Source of the DNA: REEB85 sp018971455
Lineage (GTDB): Bacteria > Pseudomonadota > Alphaproteobacteria > Acetobacterales > Acetobacteraceae
DNA length: 64,000 nucleotides
Reading direction: 5' to 3'
Assembly: GCA_028871195.1 (NCBI GenBank)
Contig: JAGWNT010000005.1
Span: 6,633-70,632 of the forward strand
In this document: in pieces, positions 23,850-35,209 of the stretch
How the letters are laid out: each line of letters starts with the position of its first letter
How positions within the stretch are numbered: position 1 is the stretch's first letter
Position numbers and translations under genes: made by a program
Notes under the pieces: model-generated
What the model was told of the DNA's origin: nothing
The model's database searches: none
What the model saw: only the letters and a program-made list of their open reading frames with translations

Positions 23850-26846
23850 TCAATCGGGCAGCGCGTGGCGCGCGCGCCAGCGTATCGCGTCGGACAGGTC
23901 GGGGGCGCGGCGCAGATTACCCAGCGGCCCGCTCACCCGCAGCGCCAGCGCCGGCGGGTCCGGCAGGGCAGGCCGCAGCACGAGATGCAGATCGGCGGTG
24001 CCGGCCGCGAGATCGGTGCCGCCGCCCAGCTCGATGCTCCCGGCCGGGGCGGCCAGCACGGCGTCGCCGAGGCGCAGCGCGCCATGGTCGATCGCGGCAT
24101 GCACGGCAAACCGGTCGAACAGCGTCGTCCCTCCGGCGAGCGCGGCGCGCAGCCCGGCATCGTCGGCGAGCCTGCGCGCGCCGCCGCCGGCCGGCGAGGT
24201 CGCCATCGCCCCGAGCGCCACGCCGGTCAGCGCGCCGTTGGTGACATCGAGGCTCAGCGCGCCCTGCAAGGTCGCCAGCAAGGCCGCGGGGGAATGCCCG
24301 GCGGCACGGAGCGAGGCCGCCGCGGTCACGCGCCCCGCGGTGAGGTCGAGCGGCAGGTCGAGCAGCGGCCCGGCCAGCGCCGCCCCGTCCAGCCGCGCCT
24401 CGACGGCCAGCGCCGGCAGCGCCGCCGCGGCATCGAGCGTCACCTCGCCGGTGAGCATCCCGCCGCCGATGCGTGCGGTGACCTTGTCGAGCCGCAGCAC
24501 ACCATGGGCGAGGTCCAGATGGGCCGCCACGTCGCCCAGCGCCGGCAGCCCGCCCAGTTGCAGCTGCCCGGCCTGCACCGCCACCGCCGCCTGCCAGCCG
24601 CGCAACGCCGCGAGTTGCAGCGGCGCGCCGGAACGCAGCGCGGGCAGCGGCAGCGGCAGGGTCTCGGCGCGGACATGGCCGGTCACCACCGCCTCGCCGC
24701 CGGCCTGCTGCACGGCCAGCGCCCCGCTCGCATGCAATGTGCCGGCTGTCAGGTCGAAGCTGTCGGCCGAGAGCAGGTTGGCCGTCCCGCTCGCCTGCGC
24801 CACCACGCTCAGCGAGCCGTCGCCCAGCCACGACGCCGCGCCGGCCAGGCCGAGCATCGCCATCAGCCGCGGCGCCCCGGGATGGCGCAACGTGACCGGC
24901 CCTGCCCAGCGCCCGGCCGGCCGGTCGAGCACAGGCTGGGCCTCGAGCCGCAAATCGGCGAGATCGGCCGTCACCTTCAGCGCGAGCTTCGCCGGCGGGC
25001 CACCGCCCAGCACCTGCAGATCGGCCGGGCCCTGCCACAGCGCCGGCACCCGCCGCGCCGCCGCCGCCAGCCCCGCCGGAAGCCAGCCGAGCACGCTGGC
25101 CGCCTGCGCCGCCTGGGCATCGAGCCGGCCCTCGGTCAGCCCGCCATCGCGGCCGAACGTGCCGGAGGCGGCAACGTGCACGCCACTGGCCAGAAGATCG
25201 AGCTTGCGCAGGATCAGGCGCCCGCCCGCCCCGCCCGTGCCGCTCTCCGCCCCCGCATCCAGCAGCAGCGGCGCGATGGTGGCCCCGCCGAGCACCGCCT
25301 GCCGGGCCTCGACGCGCAGATCGACATCGAACCCGCCGAGCCGCGCCGTCACCGCCGCGGGGAAATCGGACGGCAGGCCGCCCCGCCAGGGCGCCAGCCA
25401 GGGATCGAGGTCGAGCCGATCGAAGGCCAGCCCGGCGCCGAGCCGCGGGTGGGCGCCCAGCTGCACGGCCAGGCTGCCGGTCATCGGTTGACCATCGAGC
25501 TGGCCGGTCAGGTGATCGAGCGCGACGGCGCCCGGCGTCACCACCACATGCCCGGCGAGGCCGGCCCGCAGCATCACGCCGTCCGGCAGGGCCGAGGCAA
25601 CTGCGAAGCCCGCGCCGCGCAGCCAATCCAGCGTGGTGCGCAGGGCCGGGGCGTCGAGGCGGGCCTGGCCCTCGAAGCGCCCGGCGGCACTCGCCGCGCC
25701 ACCGAGGCGGCCGGTGAGGCGCAGCGCCGCGTCGCCCGGCAGGCGGGCGCCGAGTTCGCGCACCGTCACCACGCCGGCCGCGATGTCGAAAGCGCCGCGC
25801 AGGTCGCGCAGCGTGCCGCCAGCGAGCTGCGCGGCCTGGGCCGAGAGATCAACGCCGATCGGCAGGCGCGCGGCGAGCATGCCGCCCGCTCCCGCGCCGC
25901 GCAGCAGGGCGCCGGCCCAGGCATCGAGATCGAGCCGGTTGGAGGTCAGCGCAACGTCGAGCCGCGGTGCCGGCAGCAGGCGCAAGGCCAGCGCCCCCTG
26001 GGCCGCCGTGGTCATGGCCGGCGCGGCGCCGAGGGTCACCGCGAGTTCATCGGCCGCCAGCAGCCCGCCGGCGACGGTCAGGCGGCCGCTGGCGGTGAAC
26101 GGCGTCTTCGGCGCCGGCAGCAGGGCGGAGAGATCGGGCCCGTGCAGCGAGACAAGCCCGGAGAGGTCGCCGCCGCGCGCGATCTGCGCGGCCACGGCCA
26201 CGCCCACCCCATGCGCACCGCCCTGCCCCTCCAGGGTCAGATCGAGCGCGCTCGCCCCGTCGGCGCCGGGCGGCTGGAGGCGGGCCGAGAAATGCCAGGT
26301 CTGCCCGCTGATGCTGGCCGCCCCGGCGACCATCGAGGTGCCGGTCAACGGCGCGCTGGTCAGCGTCAGATCGACGCCGTTGAAGATCAGGTCGCCGATC
26401 TCGAGCCGGCCGCCCTCGATGCGCGCCGAGGCGGTGGCGAACCAGCCGGGCGGGCGCAGCAGCAGGCCCAAGGGGGAAACATCCTTCGGCAGCGGCCAGG
26501 GCAGGCGCATGTCCACGCCGTGCAGCACCAGCTCGCGGGCGTCGATGCGTCCGCGCAACAGGGCGGCGAGCCCGACGCGCAGGCGCAAGGCCGCGGCCTT
26601 CATGCGCAACCCGCCGCCGCCCTGGTCGATCGCCACGCCATCGGCGGTGACCTGCGGGCGCGGCAGCAGCGTCAGCGTGATCGGGCCGTCGATGCGCACG
26701 GGGCGGCCGAGCGTGTCGGTGGCGAGGGCCTCGATGCCGTCGCGGTAGCGGTTCCAGTCGAGCAGGGCGGGCAGCACCCAGGCGGCCAGCAGCAGCGCCA
26801 CGATCAGCGCCGCCAGGCCGCCCAGCCCCCAGCGCAGGATGCGCAT
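23850..26846 (-). CDS. AsmA-family protein
   Basis: A 998-residue membrane-anchored protein with one N-terminal transmembrane helix (LGGLAALIVALLLAAWVLPALLDW). It is followed by the AsmA start signature TDTLGRPVRIDGPITLTLLPRP and long beta-rich, alanine- and leucine-rich periplasmic sequence. The C-terminal AsmA_2-like region includes SLDVTNGALTGVALGA. AsmA-like proteins form hydrophobic-groove bridges between inner and outer membranes and influence phospholipid transport and outer-membrane assembly. The start is the ATG at 26846. The gene stands 34 bases from the 5-oxoprolinase stop on the same strand and could be cotranscribed with it. Confidence 0.88.
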   Translation of the reverse strand: MRILRWGLGGLAALIVALLLAAWVLPALLDWNRYRDGIEALATDTLGRPVRIDGPITLTLLPRPQVTADGVAIDQGGGGLRMKAAALRLRVGLAALLRGRIDARELVLHGVDMRLPWPLPKDVSPLGLLLRPPGWFATASARIEGGRLEIGDLIFNGVDLTLTSAPLTGTSMVAGAASISGQTWHFSARLQPPGADGASALDLTLEGQGGAHGVGVAVAAQIARGGDLSGLVSLHGPDLSALLPAPKTPFTASGRLTVAGGLLAADELAVTLGAAPAMTTAAQGALALRLLPAPRLDVALTSNRLDLDAWAGALLRGAGAGGMLAARLPIGVDLSAQAAQLAGGTLRDLRGAFDIAAGVVTVRELGARLPGDAALRLTGRLGGAASAAGRFEGQARLDAPALRTTLDWLRGAGFAVASALPDGVMLRAGLAGHVVVTPGAVALDHLTGQLDGQPMTGSLAVQLGAHPRLGAGLAFDRLDLDPWLAPWRGGLPSDFPAAVTARLGGFDVDLRVEARQAVLGGATIAPLLLDAGAESGTGGAGGRLILRKLDLLASGVHVAASGTFGRDGGLTEGRLDAQAAQAASVLGWLPAGLAAAARRVPALWQGPADLQVLGGGPPAKLALKVTADLADLRLEAQPVLDRPAGRWAGPVTLRHPGAPRLMAMLGLAGAASWLGDGSLSVVAQASGTANLLSADSFDLTAGTLHASGALAVQQAGGEAVVTGHVRAETLPLPLPALRSGAPLQLAALRGWQAAVAVQAGQLQLGGLPALGDVAAHLDLAHGVLRLDKVTARIGGGMLTGEVTLDAAAALPALAVEARLDGAALAGPLLDLPLDLTAGRVTAAASLRAAGHSPAALLATLQGALSLDVTNGALTGVALGAMATSPAGGGARRLADDAGLRAALAGGTTLFDRFAVHAAIDHGALRLGDAVLAAPAGSIELGGGTDLAAGTADLHLVLRPALPDPPALALRVSGPLGNLRRAPDLSDAIRWRARHALPD

Positions 26847-26880
26847 GGCGGCGGCTAGCGCGGCAGCGGCGCGCGGCCGC

Positions 26881-30492
<3,612 letters not shown>

Positions 30493-30517
30493 GTGGGCTC
30501 TCCTGTCGGGGGCGCGA

Positions 30518-30546
30518 TATAGAGGCGAGGCCCGTGGCACGCGCAA
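30518..30546 (-). promoter_or_regulatory. Candidate promoter for the 5-oxoprolinase gene
   Basis: Read on the minus strand, TTGCGC (30546-30541) and TCTATA (30523-30518) are separated by 17 bases, about 25 bases before the TTG start. This is the most AT-rich spot of the 155-base divergent region. Match by eye only. Confidence 0.33.
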
Positions 30547-30647
30547 GCCCCGCCGGCGGCTCCGGCGCGGACCGGCGATGAAGCATTTTGCCGGGGCTCG
30601 GCGGCCCATGATAGAGCCTGTCAGGCAGCAGGAACGGACCGCGCGCA

Positions 30648-31403
30648 GTGTGGGGCAAGATCATCGGTGGCATGGCCGGCTTCGCCATGGGCGGCCCGCT
30701 GGGCGCCATGGTGGGGGCGGCGCTCGGCCATGCGGCCGAGACCGGCACGCCGCAGATGGTGCGCTTCACCGCCCCCCGCCTCGCCGCCCTGCTCGGCCAG
30801 CGCGAGCAGCTCTTTGCCGTCGGCGTGGTGGTGCTGGCCGCCAAACTCGCAAAATGCGACGGGCCGGTGGCGCGGGTGGAGATCGACGCCTTCAAGCGCA
30901 GCTTCCGCATCCCGCCCGAGGCGGTGCGCGACATCGGCCGGCTGTTCGACAATGCGCGCGACAGCAGCGAGGGGTTCGAGGGCTATGCTGAGCAGATCGG
31001 CGAGGCCTTCGCCGATAATCGCGGCATGCTGGAGGATGTGCTGGCGGCGCTGTTCGTCATCGCGCGCGCCGATGGCCCGGTGAACCGCGCGGAGGAAACC
31101 TTCCTGATGGCGGTCTGCCGCGCCTTCGGGCTCGGCCTGGATGCCTGGGAGCGGGCCCAGGACCCGCGCGCCCGGCGGCCGCAGAGCGGCGACGACGACA
31201 CCGATCCCTACGAGGTGCTGGGCGTGCCGCGCAGCGCGTCCCACGCGACGGTGCGCGCCGCCTGGCGGCAGCTGATGCGCGAGAACCACCCCGACAGCCT
31301 GGCCAGCCGTGGCGTGCCGGCCGAGTTCATCGCCCGCGCCGGCGAGAAGGTCGCGCGCATCAACGCCGCCTGGGACCGGGTGAAGCGGGAACGCGGCTTG
31401 TGA
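30648..31403 (+). CDS. TerB-like/DnaJ-domain protein (DjlA-like)
   Basis: A 251-residue protein. It has a glycine-rich N-terminal segment that may insert in the membrane (IIGGMAGFAMGGPLGAMVGAALG), a TerB-like helical middle domain (residues about 55-165, with the AKCDGPVARVEIDAFK and ARADGPVNRAEETFL repeats), and a C-terminal J domain from DPYEVLGVPRSAS to the HPD motif RENHPDSL. This is the order of DjlA, a membrane-linked DnaK co-chaperone. The GTG at 30648 is the start. The stop overlaps the amidase start as GTGA. Confidence 0.86.
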   Translation: MWGKIIGGMAGFAMGGPLGAMVGAALGHAAETGTPQMVRFTAPRLAALLGQREQLFAVGVVVLAAKLAKCDGPVARVEIDAFKRSFRIPPEAVRDIGRLFDNARDSSEGFEGYAEQIGEAFADNRGMLEDVLAALFVIARADGPVNRAEETFLMAVCRAFGLGLDAWERAQDPRARRPQSGDDDTDPYEVLGVPRSASHATVRAAWRQLMRENHPDSLASRGVPAEFIARAGEKVARINAAWDRVKRERGL

Positions 31404-32131
31404 CACTGGCCATCCGTGAGTGGCCGAGCCCGAACCAGGATGCCCGGGGTTCGGCGCCGGACATGATCGTCATCCACTATACCGGCATGCGCACGGGGCG
31501 CGCCGCGCTGGAGCGGCTGCGCGACCCGCAATCGCGGGTCTCGGCGCATTACGTGGTCGAGGAGGGCGGCGAGGTCTGGCGGCTGGTGGCCGAGGAGCGG
31601 CGGGCCTGGCACGCGGGAGAATCGTTCTGGCGCGGGCGAAGCGGGCTCAACGACCGCTCGATCGGCATCGAGATCGTCAATGGCGGGCATGAGTTCGGCC
31701 TGCCGAATTATCCCGTGTTGCAGCTTTCCGTGGTGTGCGACCTGTGCCTGGACATCCTCTCGCGCCACCGCATCGCCGCCCGCGACATCGTCGGCCACAG
31801 CGACATCGCGCCGGACCGCAAGGAGGACCCCGGCGAGCGCTTCGACTGGGCGGGGCTGGCGCGCAACGGCGTCGGCCTGTGGCCGGAGGGCGTGCCCGAT
31901 CTCGGCACCGGCGGCATCGTGCGCGACGCAATGGCGCTGCGCGACGTGCGGGCGGCGCTGGCAACGATCGGCTACCGCGTGGCGCCGGAAGGGGCGCTGG
32001 ATCCGGCGCTCGCCGCCGTGCTGCGCGCCTTCCAGCGGCACTGGCGGCCGGAGGCGGTGACCGGCCAGGCCGATGCCGGCACGCTGGCCCGGCTGCTGGC
32101 GGTGGCGCGCATGGTTGACGGCGGGGGCTGA
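31400..32131 (+). CDS. N-acetylmuramoyl-L-alanine amidase (AmiD-like, amidase_2 plus peptidoglycan-binding domain)
   Basis: A 243-residue zinc amidase. The catalytic amidase_2 domain runs from about residue 20 to 165, with the zinc histidine in MIVIHYTG, the RAWHAG segment, the glutamate in IGIEIVN, and the HSDIAPDRKEDPGERFDW end motif. The C-terminal 60 residues form a PG_binding_1-type domain. It would cleave the MurNAc-L-Ala bond in murein recycling or remodelling. No lipoprotein or Sec signal is visible, which differs from E. coli AmiD (a lipoprotein), so cytoplasmic anhydro-muropeptide cleavage (AmpD-like role) is possible. It overlaps the DnaJ-domain gene and ends 19 bases before rnpB. 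Confidence 0.88.
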   Translation: MTLAIREWPSPNQDARGSAPDMIVIHYTGMRTGRAALERLRDPQSRVSAHYVVEEGGEVWRLVAEERRAWHAGESFWRGRSGLNDRSIGIEIVNGGHEFGLPNYPVLQLSVVCDLCLDILSRHRIAARDIVGHSDIAPDRKEDPGERFDWAGLARNGVGLWPEGVPDLGTGGIVRDAMALRDVRAALATIGYRVAPEGALDPALAAVLRAFQRHWRPEAVTGQADAGTLARLLAVARMVDGGG

Positions 32132-32144
32132 CTGGGCGCATCAG
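32115..32144 (+). promoter_or_regulatory. Candidate rnpB promoter
   Basis: TTGACG at 32115-32120 lies in the last codons of the amidase gene. CATCAG at 32139-32144 follows after 18 bases and places transcription start close to 32151, the base where the RNase P P1 helix begins. The -35 match is five of six; the -10 is weak. Confidence 0.42.
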
Positions 32145-32148
32145 GCCC

Positions 32149-32546
32149 GGGCCAGACGGCCGGACGGCCGCTGCCGGGGCGCGAGCCGCGGTGGAGGAAA
32201 GTCCGGGCTCCACGGGAACACGGTGCCGGCTAACGGCCGGCGGGGGCGACCCCAGGGAAAGTGCCACAGAAAACAAACCGCCGGCGCGCAGCGATGCCCG
32301 TCGGCAAGGGTGAAACGGTGCGGCAAGAGCGCACCGCGCCCCCGGCAACGGGGGCGGCACGGCAAACCCCACCGGGAGCAAGACCGAATAGGGGCGGCCG
32401 GCGGGTCCGCGAGGATGCCGCAGGGGTGTTTCCGCCCCGTCGCCCGGGTTGGTCGCGCGAGGCGCGCAGCAATGCGCGTCCCAGAGGAATGGCCGTCCCG
32501 CTCCGCGAGGGGCGGACAGAACCCGGCTTACAGGCCGTCTGGCACT
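32149..32546 (+). ncRNA. rnpB: RNase P RNA (class A)
   Basis: The catalytic RNA of RNase P, which matures tRNA 5' ends. The 5' strand GCCAGACGGCC at 32151-32161 pairs with GGCCGTCTGGC at 32533-32543, forming P1. Between them are the universal GAGGAAAGTCCGGGCTCC block (32192-32209), AGACCGAATAGGGGCGG, and the 3' conserved CAGAACCCGGCTTACAG block that ends in P1. The length of about 395 bases fits class A proteobacterial RNA. The ends are set from P1 pairing and may be off by a few bases. It lies between the amidase gene and mraZ. Confidence 0.95.
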
Positions 32547-32898
32547 TCGCCTGCGCCGGGTTTGGCGCGGGAGCGTGACGGCACCGCGCCTGCGGCGCGA
32601 CAGGATCGCGCTCCGAATAGAACAAAACAAACATTAATAACGAACATACATAGAACATTTGGTTAATTTAATGACGGTGAGCGGGAAATGCCGGGATCGG
32701 CACTAACACATTGACGCAGCGCCGCATTTTCTGGACGACACGCCCTCCATTCCAGACAATCCCTTTGACGACCCATAATTTCCCGTGATATTCCATGCTT
32801 TCCCATCGGCACTCCGCCCGGAGGGGGTGAAACGGGACTGCGCCACCCGGCGGCGGCGTCCCGCGCACAGGCAGGCAGGAAAGGGGCGCACCGGCCGG
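32547..32898. other. Intergenic region between rnpB and mraZ
   Basis: No credible gene. It holds, in order: a nested GC-rich stem (outer GGAGCG/CGCTCC at 32570-32575 and 32609-32614, inner CGCGCC/GGCGCG at 32585-32599) with no T run after it, so not a convincing terminator; a markedly AT-rich stretch at about 32614-32673 with repeats of GAACAT; a short TGCCG/CGGCA inverted repeat at 32689-32702; and then the mraZ promoter/operator described separately. Bases from 32815 to 32898 look like an untranslated leader with an AGGAAAGG sequence at about 32877-32884. Confidence 0.6.
32765..32806 (+). promoter_or_regulatory. mraZ promoter with four MraZ-box-like repeats
   Basis: Four copies of YCCRT lie exactly ten bases apart: CCCAT at 32772, CCCGT at 32782, TCCAT at 32792 and CCCAT at 32802. 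On the other strand they read ATGGG/ACGGG/ATGGA, which matches the TGGGN direct repeats with five-base spacers bound by MraZ in E. coli. A TTGACG at 32765-32770 and GATATT at 32787-32792, 16 bases apart, form a candidate promoter overlapped by the repeats. MraZ bound here would block transcription of the whole division operon. Confidence 0.65.
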
Positions 32899-33360
32899 AT
32901 GACCCAATTCATGGGCACCCACATCAACAGGCTGGATGCCAAGGGGCGGGTCTCCATCCCGGCCCCGTTCCGAGCGGCCCTCCGCCCGGCCGATGCGGCG
33001 GCGCGCGGACGGCTGATCCTGCGCCCCTCGCACAAGCAGCTCGCCATCGAGGGTTGGCCGCCGGCGGCCTTCGACGCGCTGGAAGCGCCGATGCAGCGCC
33101 TCGACGTGTTCAGCGACGAGCAGGACGATCTCGCCTTCACGCTCTATGCAGAGGCCGCCGAGGTGGACCCGGACGGCGACGGGCGCATCGTGCTGCCGGC
33201 CGAGCTGATCAGCCATGCCGGGCTCGCCGGCAACGTCGCCTTCGTCGGGCTCGGGCGGAAATTCGAAATCTGGGCGCCGGCCGCCCTCGAACGGCGCCGC
33301 GCCGAGGCGCGCATGCGCACGCTGGCGCGCGGCCTCACGCTGCCCGGGTCCGGCGCATGA
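32899..33360 (+). CDS. mraZ: Transcriptional regulator MraZ
   Basis: A 153-residue MraZ with two SpoVT/AbrB-like repeats. The first is around GTHINRLDAKGRVSIPAPFR (residues 6-25); the second is around EVDPDGDGRIVLPAELI (about 91-107). Both contain the DxKGR/DxDGR turn that contacts DNA. MraZ forms a ring and represses its own operon. The ATG at 32899 is used; the ATG at 32911 would align slightly better with shorter homologues. It is the first gene of the division and cell-wall cluster, and the operator-like repeats lie about 100 bases upstream. Its stop overlaps rsmH as ATGA. Confidence 0.93.
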   Translation: MTQFMGTHINRLDAKGRVSIPAPFRAALRPADAAARGRLILRPSHKQLAIEGWPPAAFDALEAPMQRLDVFSDEQDDLAFTLYAEAAEVDPDGDGRIVLPAELISHAGLAGNVAFVGLGRKFEIWAPAALERRRAEARMRTLARGLTLPGSGA

Positions 33361-34346
33361 CGGGCGGGGCCAGCGGGCATGTTCCGGTGATGCTGCGCGA
33401 GGTGCTCGGCCAGCTCGCGCCGCGTGACGGCGGCATCTATCTCGACGGCACCTTCGGCGGCGGCGGCTACGCGGCGGCGATCCTGGGTGCTGCGCGCTGC
33501 ACGCTGTGGGCGATCGACCGCGACCCGGCGGCGATCGCGCGCGGCGCCGCCCTCGCCGCCCGCTACCCCGGCAGGCTGCACCTGCTGCAAGGCGATTTCG
33601 GCTCCATGCTGGAGCTGCTCGGCGGGCAGGGCGTCACGCAGCTTGACGGCGTGGTGCTCGATCTCGGCGTCTCCTCCTATCAGATCGACGACCCGGCGCG
33701 CGGCTTCAGCTTCCGCTTCGACGGGCCGCTGGACATGCGCATGAGCGGCAGCGGCGAGACCGCGGCCGATCTCGTCAACCGCCTCGGCGAGGGCGAGCTG
33801 GCAGACATCCTCTACGAGTTCGGCGAGGAGCGCCGCTCGCGGCGGATCGCCCACGCCATCGTCGCCGCCCGCGCCATCACGCCCATCACCACCACCGCGG
33901 AGCTTGCGCGCATCATCCGAACCGTGGTGCCGCCCGACCGCTCGGGCATCGACCCGGCGACCCGCAGCTTCCAGGCCCTGCGCATCCGGGTGAATGACGA
34001 GCTTGGCCAGATCGACCGCGCGCTGGCGCAGGCGGCAAGCCTGCTCGCGCCGGGTGGGCGGCTCGTCGTGGTCGCCTTCCATTCGCTGGAGGACCGCCTG
34101 GTCAAGCGCTTCATGGTCGAGCAGGCCGGCCGGGCGCCCGCCGCCTCGCGCCACGACCCGGCCGGCATGGTGGCGCGCGCGCCGAGCGCGTTCGAATTGC
34201 TGACCGCCCGCGCGCTGCGCCCGGGCGACGACGAGATGGCGGCCAACCCGCGCGCCCGCAGCGCGCGGCTGCGGGCCTTGCAGCGCCACGCCGCCGCTTC
34301 ACCTGCTCCCGCATTGCCCGCGATCGGCGAGGAAGCCGCGCCATGA
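33357..34346 (+). CDS. rsmH: 16S rRNA (cytosine(1402)-N(4))-methyltransferase RsmH
   Basis: A 329-residue SAM-dependent methyltransferase (formerly MraW). The N-terminal HVPVMLREVLGQL and SAM-site IYLDGTFGGGGYAAAIL motifs are clear, followed by LDLGVSSYQIDDPARGFSF and the C-terminal VVVAFHSLEDRLVKRF signature. It methylates C1402 in the ribosomal decoding centre. The ATG at 33357 overlaps the mraZ stop. The stop overlaps ftsL by four bases, the standard joint in this operon. Confidence 0.95.
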   Translation: MTGGASGHVPVMLREVLGQLAPRDGGIYLDGTFGGGGYAAAILGAARCTLWAIDRDPAAIARGAALAARYPGRLHLLQGDFGSMLELLGGQGVTQLDGVVLDLGVSSYQIDDPARGFSFRFDGPLDMRMSGSGETAADLVNRLGEGELADILYEFGEERRSRRIAHAIVAARAITPITTTAELARIIRTVVPPDRSGIDPATRSFQALRIRVNDELGQIDRALAQAASLLAPGGRLVVVAFHSLEDRLVKRFMVEQAGRAPAASRHDPAGMVARAPSAFELLTARALRPGDDEMAANPRARSARLRALQRHAAASPAPALPAIGEEAAP

Positions 34347-35209
34347 TCCGACCGGTCACCTTCATCTGCCTGGCCGTCGCCGCCGGTTCCGGGCTCTATG
34401 TCTATCAGGTCAAGCACCACACGCTGGTGCTCGATCGCCAGATCACGGCAACGCTGCGCGCGGCCGACGCGGCGCGCAACCGCGCCGGATTGCTGCGGGC
34501 GGAATACGCCCTGCTCAACGATCCCTCGCGCCTCGGCGATCTCGCCGGCAAGCTGCTGCCCGCGCTGCAAACCACCGCGCCGACGCAATTCTCCACCTGG
34601 GCCGATCTCGAACGCCGCCTGCCCGCCATCGGCGCGCCGCCCGCCGCCGCGTCGGCGCCGCTGGAAGCCGCGGCACCCGCCGCCCATCTGCCGGTGCCGA
34701 CCGCCGCAGCCCCGGCCGCCATCCCCGCTTCGCCGCCCACCCATGGGACGGGCAGCGCGATTGCCGCGGCACCGGCCGCAACGCCACCTACGCCGCCAGC
34801 CGCGCCGCCCGGCGGGGCGCCCGCCGGCGCGCGCACCGGTACCGCGGCGCTGGTCGCGCAGGCAGCGCCCCATCCGCCGGCGCATCCCCAGCCGGCGGCC
34901 AACCTCCAGGCCATCCTGCAGGCGGCGCTGCATGACCACCAGCGCATGGCGGCGGCGCCGCAACCCGCCCGTCTCGCCGCCGCCCCGGCGCATCTGCCGC
35001 CCGCCGCCCCGCGCCCTCGCATCCAGCCGGTGGCGCTGCCGGTGCACCCGCGCCCGACGGCGCCGGCCATCCACGCGACCGAGGTGCTGGCGCGCGCCGA
35101 TGCACCGGTGTCCCGGCCGACGCAATTCGTCGGCTCGGCCCTCGGCATGGCGCGGGTGATGACGCCGACGCCGGCGGTCGGCACCGTGCCCTATGGCGGC
35201 AACCGATGA
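34343..35209 (+). CDS. ftsL: Cell division protein FtsL with long Ala/Pro-rich extension
   Basis: A 288-residue protein. Residues 1-100 look like alphaproteobacterial FtsL: one membrane segment (VTFICLAVAAGSGLYVYQV), a short coiled region, and the RAEYALLNDPSRLGDLA segment typical of these proteins. FtsL works with FtsB and FtsQ to activate FtsW/FtsI at the septum. From about residue 105 to the end the protein is an unusual low-complexity tail rich in Ala and Pro, with histidines, about 180 residues long; most FtsL proteins are near 100-130 residues in total. The tail would be periplasmic. It is coupled by ATGA to rsmH and ftsI. Confidence 0.85.
   Translation: MIRPVTFICLAVAAGSGLYVYQVKHHTLVLDRQITATLRAADAARNRAGLLRAEYALLNDPSRLGDLAGKLLPALQTTAPTQFSTWADLERRLPAIGAPPAAASAPLEAAAPAAHLPVPTAAAPAAIPASPPTHGTGSAIAAAPAATPPTPPAAPPGGAPAGARTGTAALVAQAAPHPPAHPQPAANLQAILQAALHDHQRMAAAPQPARLAAAPAHLPPAAPRPRIQPVALPVHPRPTAPAIHATEVLARADAPVSRPTQFVGSALGMARVMTPTPAVGTVPYGGNR

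Noticed and set aside
23544..26858. Long open frame on the plus strand opposite the AsmA gene
   Set aside because: It would overlap the FkbM gene in another frame and is Arg/Gln/Gly-rich without motifs. It is a shadow of the AsmA coding sequence.
32570..32614. Nested GC-rich stem after rnpB as an intrinsic terminator
   Set aside because: The stem is plausible but is followed by an A-rich stretch, not T residues, on the transcribed strand.
32614..32680. CtrA-type TTAA-N7-TTAA site in the AT-rich stretch
   Set aside because: TTAA blocks occur but not with seven-base spacing.
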